From Candidatus Brockarchaeota archaeon (GTDB lineage Archaea; Thermoproteota; EX4484-205; DTQO01), in contig JAFNJA010000105.1 in NCBI GenBank assembly GCA_017601265.1, positions 1-7,507 on the forward strand: 7,507 nt of DNA, read 5' to 3'. The notes under the pieces are model-generated. The model was given only the letters and a program-made list of their open reading frames with translations, was not told the DNA's origin and did no database searches. This document shows positions 6,843 to 7,507 of this stretch, one piece after another; the first letter of the stretch is position 1; every line of letters begins with the position of its first letter. The translations under genes and the position numbers were made by a program.

Positions 6843-7507
6843 CTACTGGGCCAATTCCCGACTCGGACGGGCCGATCTCGCGAACCTATCGATCCAACCG
6901 TACCTTGCCACCAAGTATATGGGGACGCAGATGGCCAAGATGACCAGCAATCCGTACGGGTATTCCGGGACGACCGGCATGGTCAGGAATTCGAACCTGA
7001 CGTTGTAGGGAGAGCTCGTCTTCGTCATGTAGACCAGGCCGATCTTGTAAGAGTAGCTGCTGTAGAAGCACGTGAGCATGTCATTGGCAGTCAGGTGGTC
7101 GGTCGCCTCATTTATCCAGTCCGTAGGGCTCGAGTCCCAGGTTCCGCCGACGCACTTCTTGTAGTATACGTGGTCGGCCGTGGGGGAGCCGGCCCAGAAG
7201 CAGTAAAGATAATTGTTCGCCGTGTGGATGCTCAGGATCGGAGCGGAGGTGGAAGTGACGCTGCTCTGGACGGTCGTTGCGCTGCTCAGCGAAGGGAAAT
7301 ATGGATCATAAGTGTGTTTCACGTACTTGATACTGGAACTGGAAAGGAAGACGGCATGGACATAGTCTCCCTCGGCGACGGCTGAAAAATAAGGGGGGTT
7401 ATGGTCGACCGTATTGCTCCCCGTGTCTACGGTATTGGGAACCCAGGAACTCCCGGTCCAGCTCTTAAAAATTAACTTGGTGTTATAGGACGTGTAGAGG
7501 CACGTCA
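6843..7507 (-). CDS. Second BNR-like beta-propeller surface protein, C-terminal part (paralogue)
   Basis: The frame stays open from the right edge to TAG at 6845-6843, giving 220 visible residues; the start is outside the window, and the GTG at 7322 is internal because homology continues upstream of it. Visible blades are CLYTSYNTKLIFKSW, GDYVHAVF...IKYVKH, LYCFWAGSPTADHVYYK and KIGLVYMTKTSSPYNVRF, each with a direct counterpart in the gene at 446-2347; over one 49-residue segment (SPTDWINEATD to NVRFEFL) I count about 32 identities by eye. Directly after this the protein goes to VVPEYPYG, a hydrophobic helix (LLVILAICVPIYLVA) and a basic tail, so the 180-residue module of its paralogue is absent. 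The Pro-Glu-Tyr-Pro anchor resembles the PEFP anchor of the paralogue. Likely exported and held at the membrane's outer face; binding or catalytic role is unknown. T6 lies just downstream. Confidence 0.87.
   Translation of the reverse strand, partial: TCLYTSYNTKLIFKSWTGSSWVPNTVDTGSNTVDHNPPYFSAVAEGDYVHAVFLSSSSIKYVKHTYDPYFPSLSSATTVQSSVTSTSAPILSIHTANNYLYCFWAGSPTADHVYYKKCVGGTWDSSPTDWINEATDHLTANDMLTCFYSSYSYKIGLVYMTKTSSPYNVRFEFLTMPVVPEYPYGLLVILAICVPIYLVARYGWIDRFARSARPSRELAQ

Noticed and set aside
7320..7322. GTG as the start of the right-hand propeller gene
   Set aside because: The frame continues open to the window edge, and the upstream residues (GDYVHAVF, CLYTS) align with the paralogue, so the true start is outside the window.
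6795..7385. 196-codon plus-strand frame preceded by AGGAGG-like bases near 6805
   Set aside because: It runs antisense to the second propeller gene, whose homology is clear; the AAAAAAGGAGG is better read as the T6 terminator on the other strand.

Overview
The window looks archaeal, most likely a TACK-type lineage such as Bathyarchaeia; the assignment is an inference. Support comes from archaeal-style secreted proteins: one ends in a Pro-Glu-Phe-Pro sequence plus membrane helix and basic tail, a paralogue has the same arrangement with Pro-Glu-Tyr-Pro, and a protease carries tandem Ig-like repeats of a type familiar from archaeal surface proteins. A TATA-like box sits about 30 bases before one start codon, and a pyruvate formate-lyase-activase-like radical SAM protein of a form I associate with archaea is present. 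The DNA is fairly GC-rich, with one clearly AT-richer stretch. No mobile element, CRISPR array, tRNA or rRNA was seen.

Layout, left to right: (1) bases 1-345, plus strand, hold the C-terminal 114 residues of a nucleotide-sugar epimerase of the extended SDR family, its start lying outside the window. (2) Bases 446-2347, minus strand, encode a secreted beta-propeller protein of the BNR/sialidase-like type, followed by an extra module of about 180 residues and a PEF-type C-terminal anchor. (3) A 219-base divergent spacer with AT-rich promoter candidates and a 10-base direct repeat leads to (4) a plus-strand radical SAM protein at 2567-3757 with three cysteine clusters. (5) After a 218-base convergent spacer, bases 3976-6450 on the minus strand encode a large secreted, membrane-anchored M6-family metalloprotease with four Ig-like repeats. 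(6) A 392-base spacer holds the protease promoter and the terminator of (7), a second propeller protein on the minus strand running off the right edge (6843-7507). It is a close paralogue of gene 2 but lacks the extra module.

The three minus-strand genes are all predicted to be exported and held at the outer face of the membrane, so the right-hand part reads as a cell-surface locus: propellers that could bind or cleave glycans or other polymers, plus a protease. The epimerase could supply sugars for surface glycans, but that link rests on proximity only. The radical SAM enzyme has no obvious partner here. I do not see a clearly new multi-gene system. The most interesting points are the modular relation between the two propeller genes, where a module boundary coincides with a base-composition shift, the two related anchor sequences, and the unassigned radical SAM subfamily.
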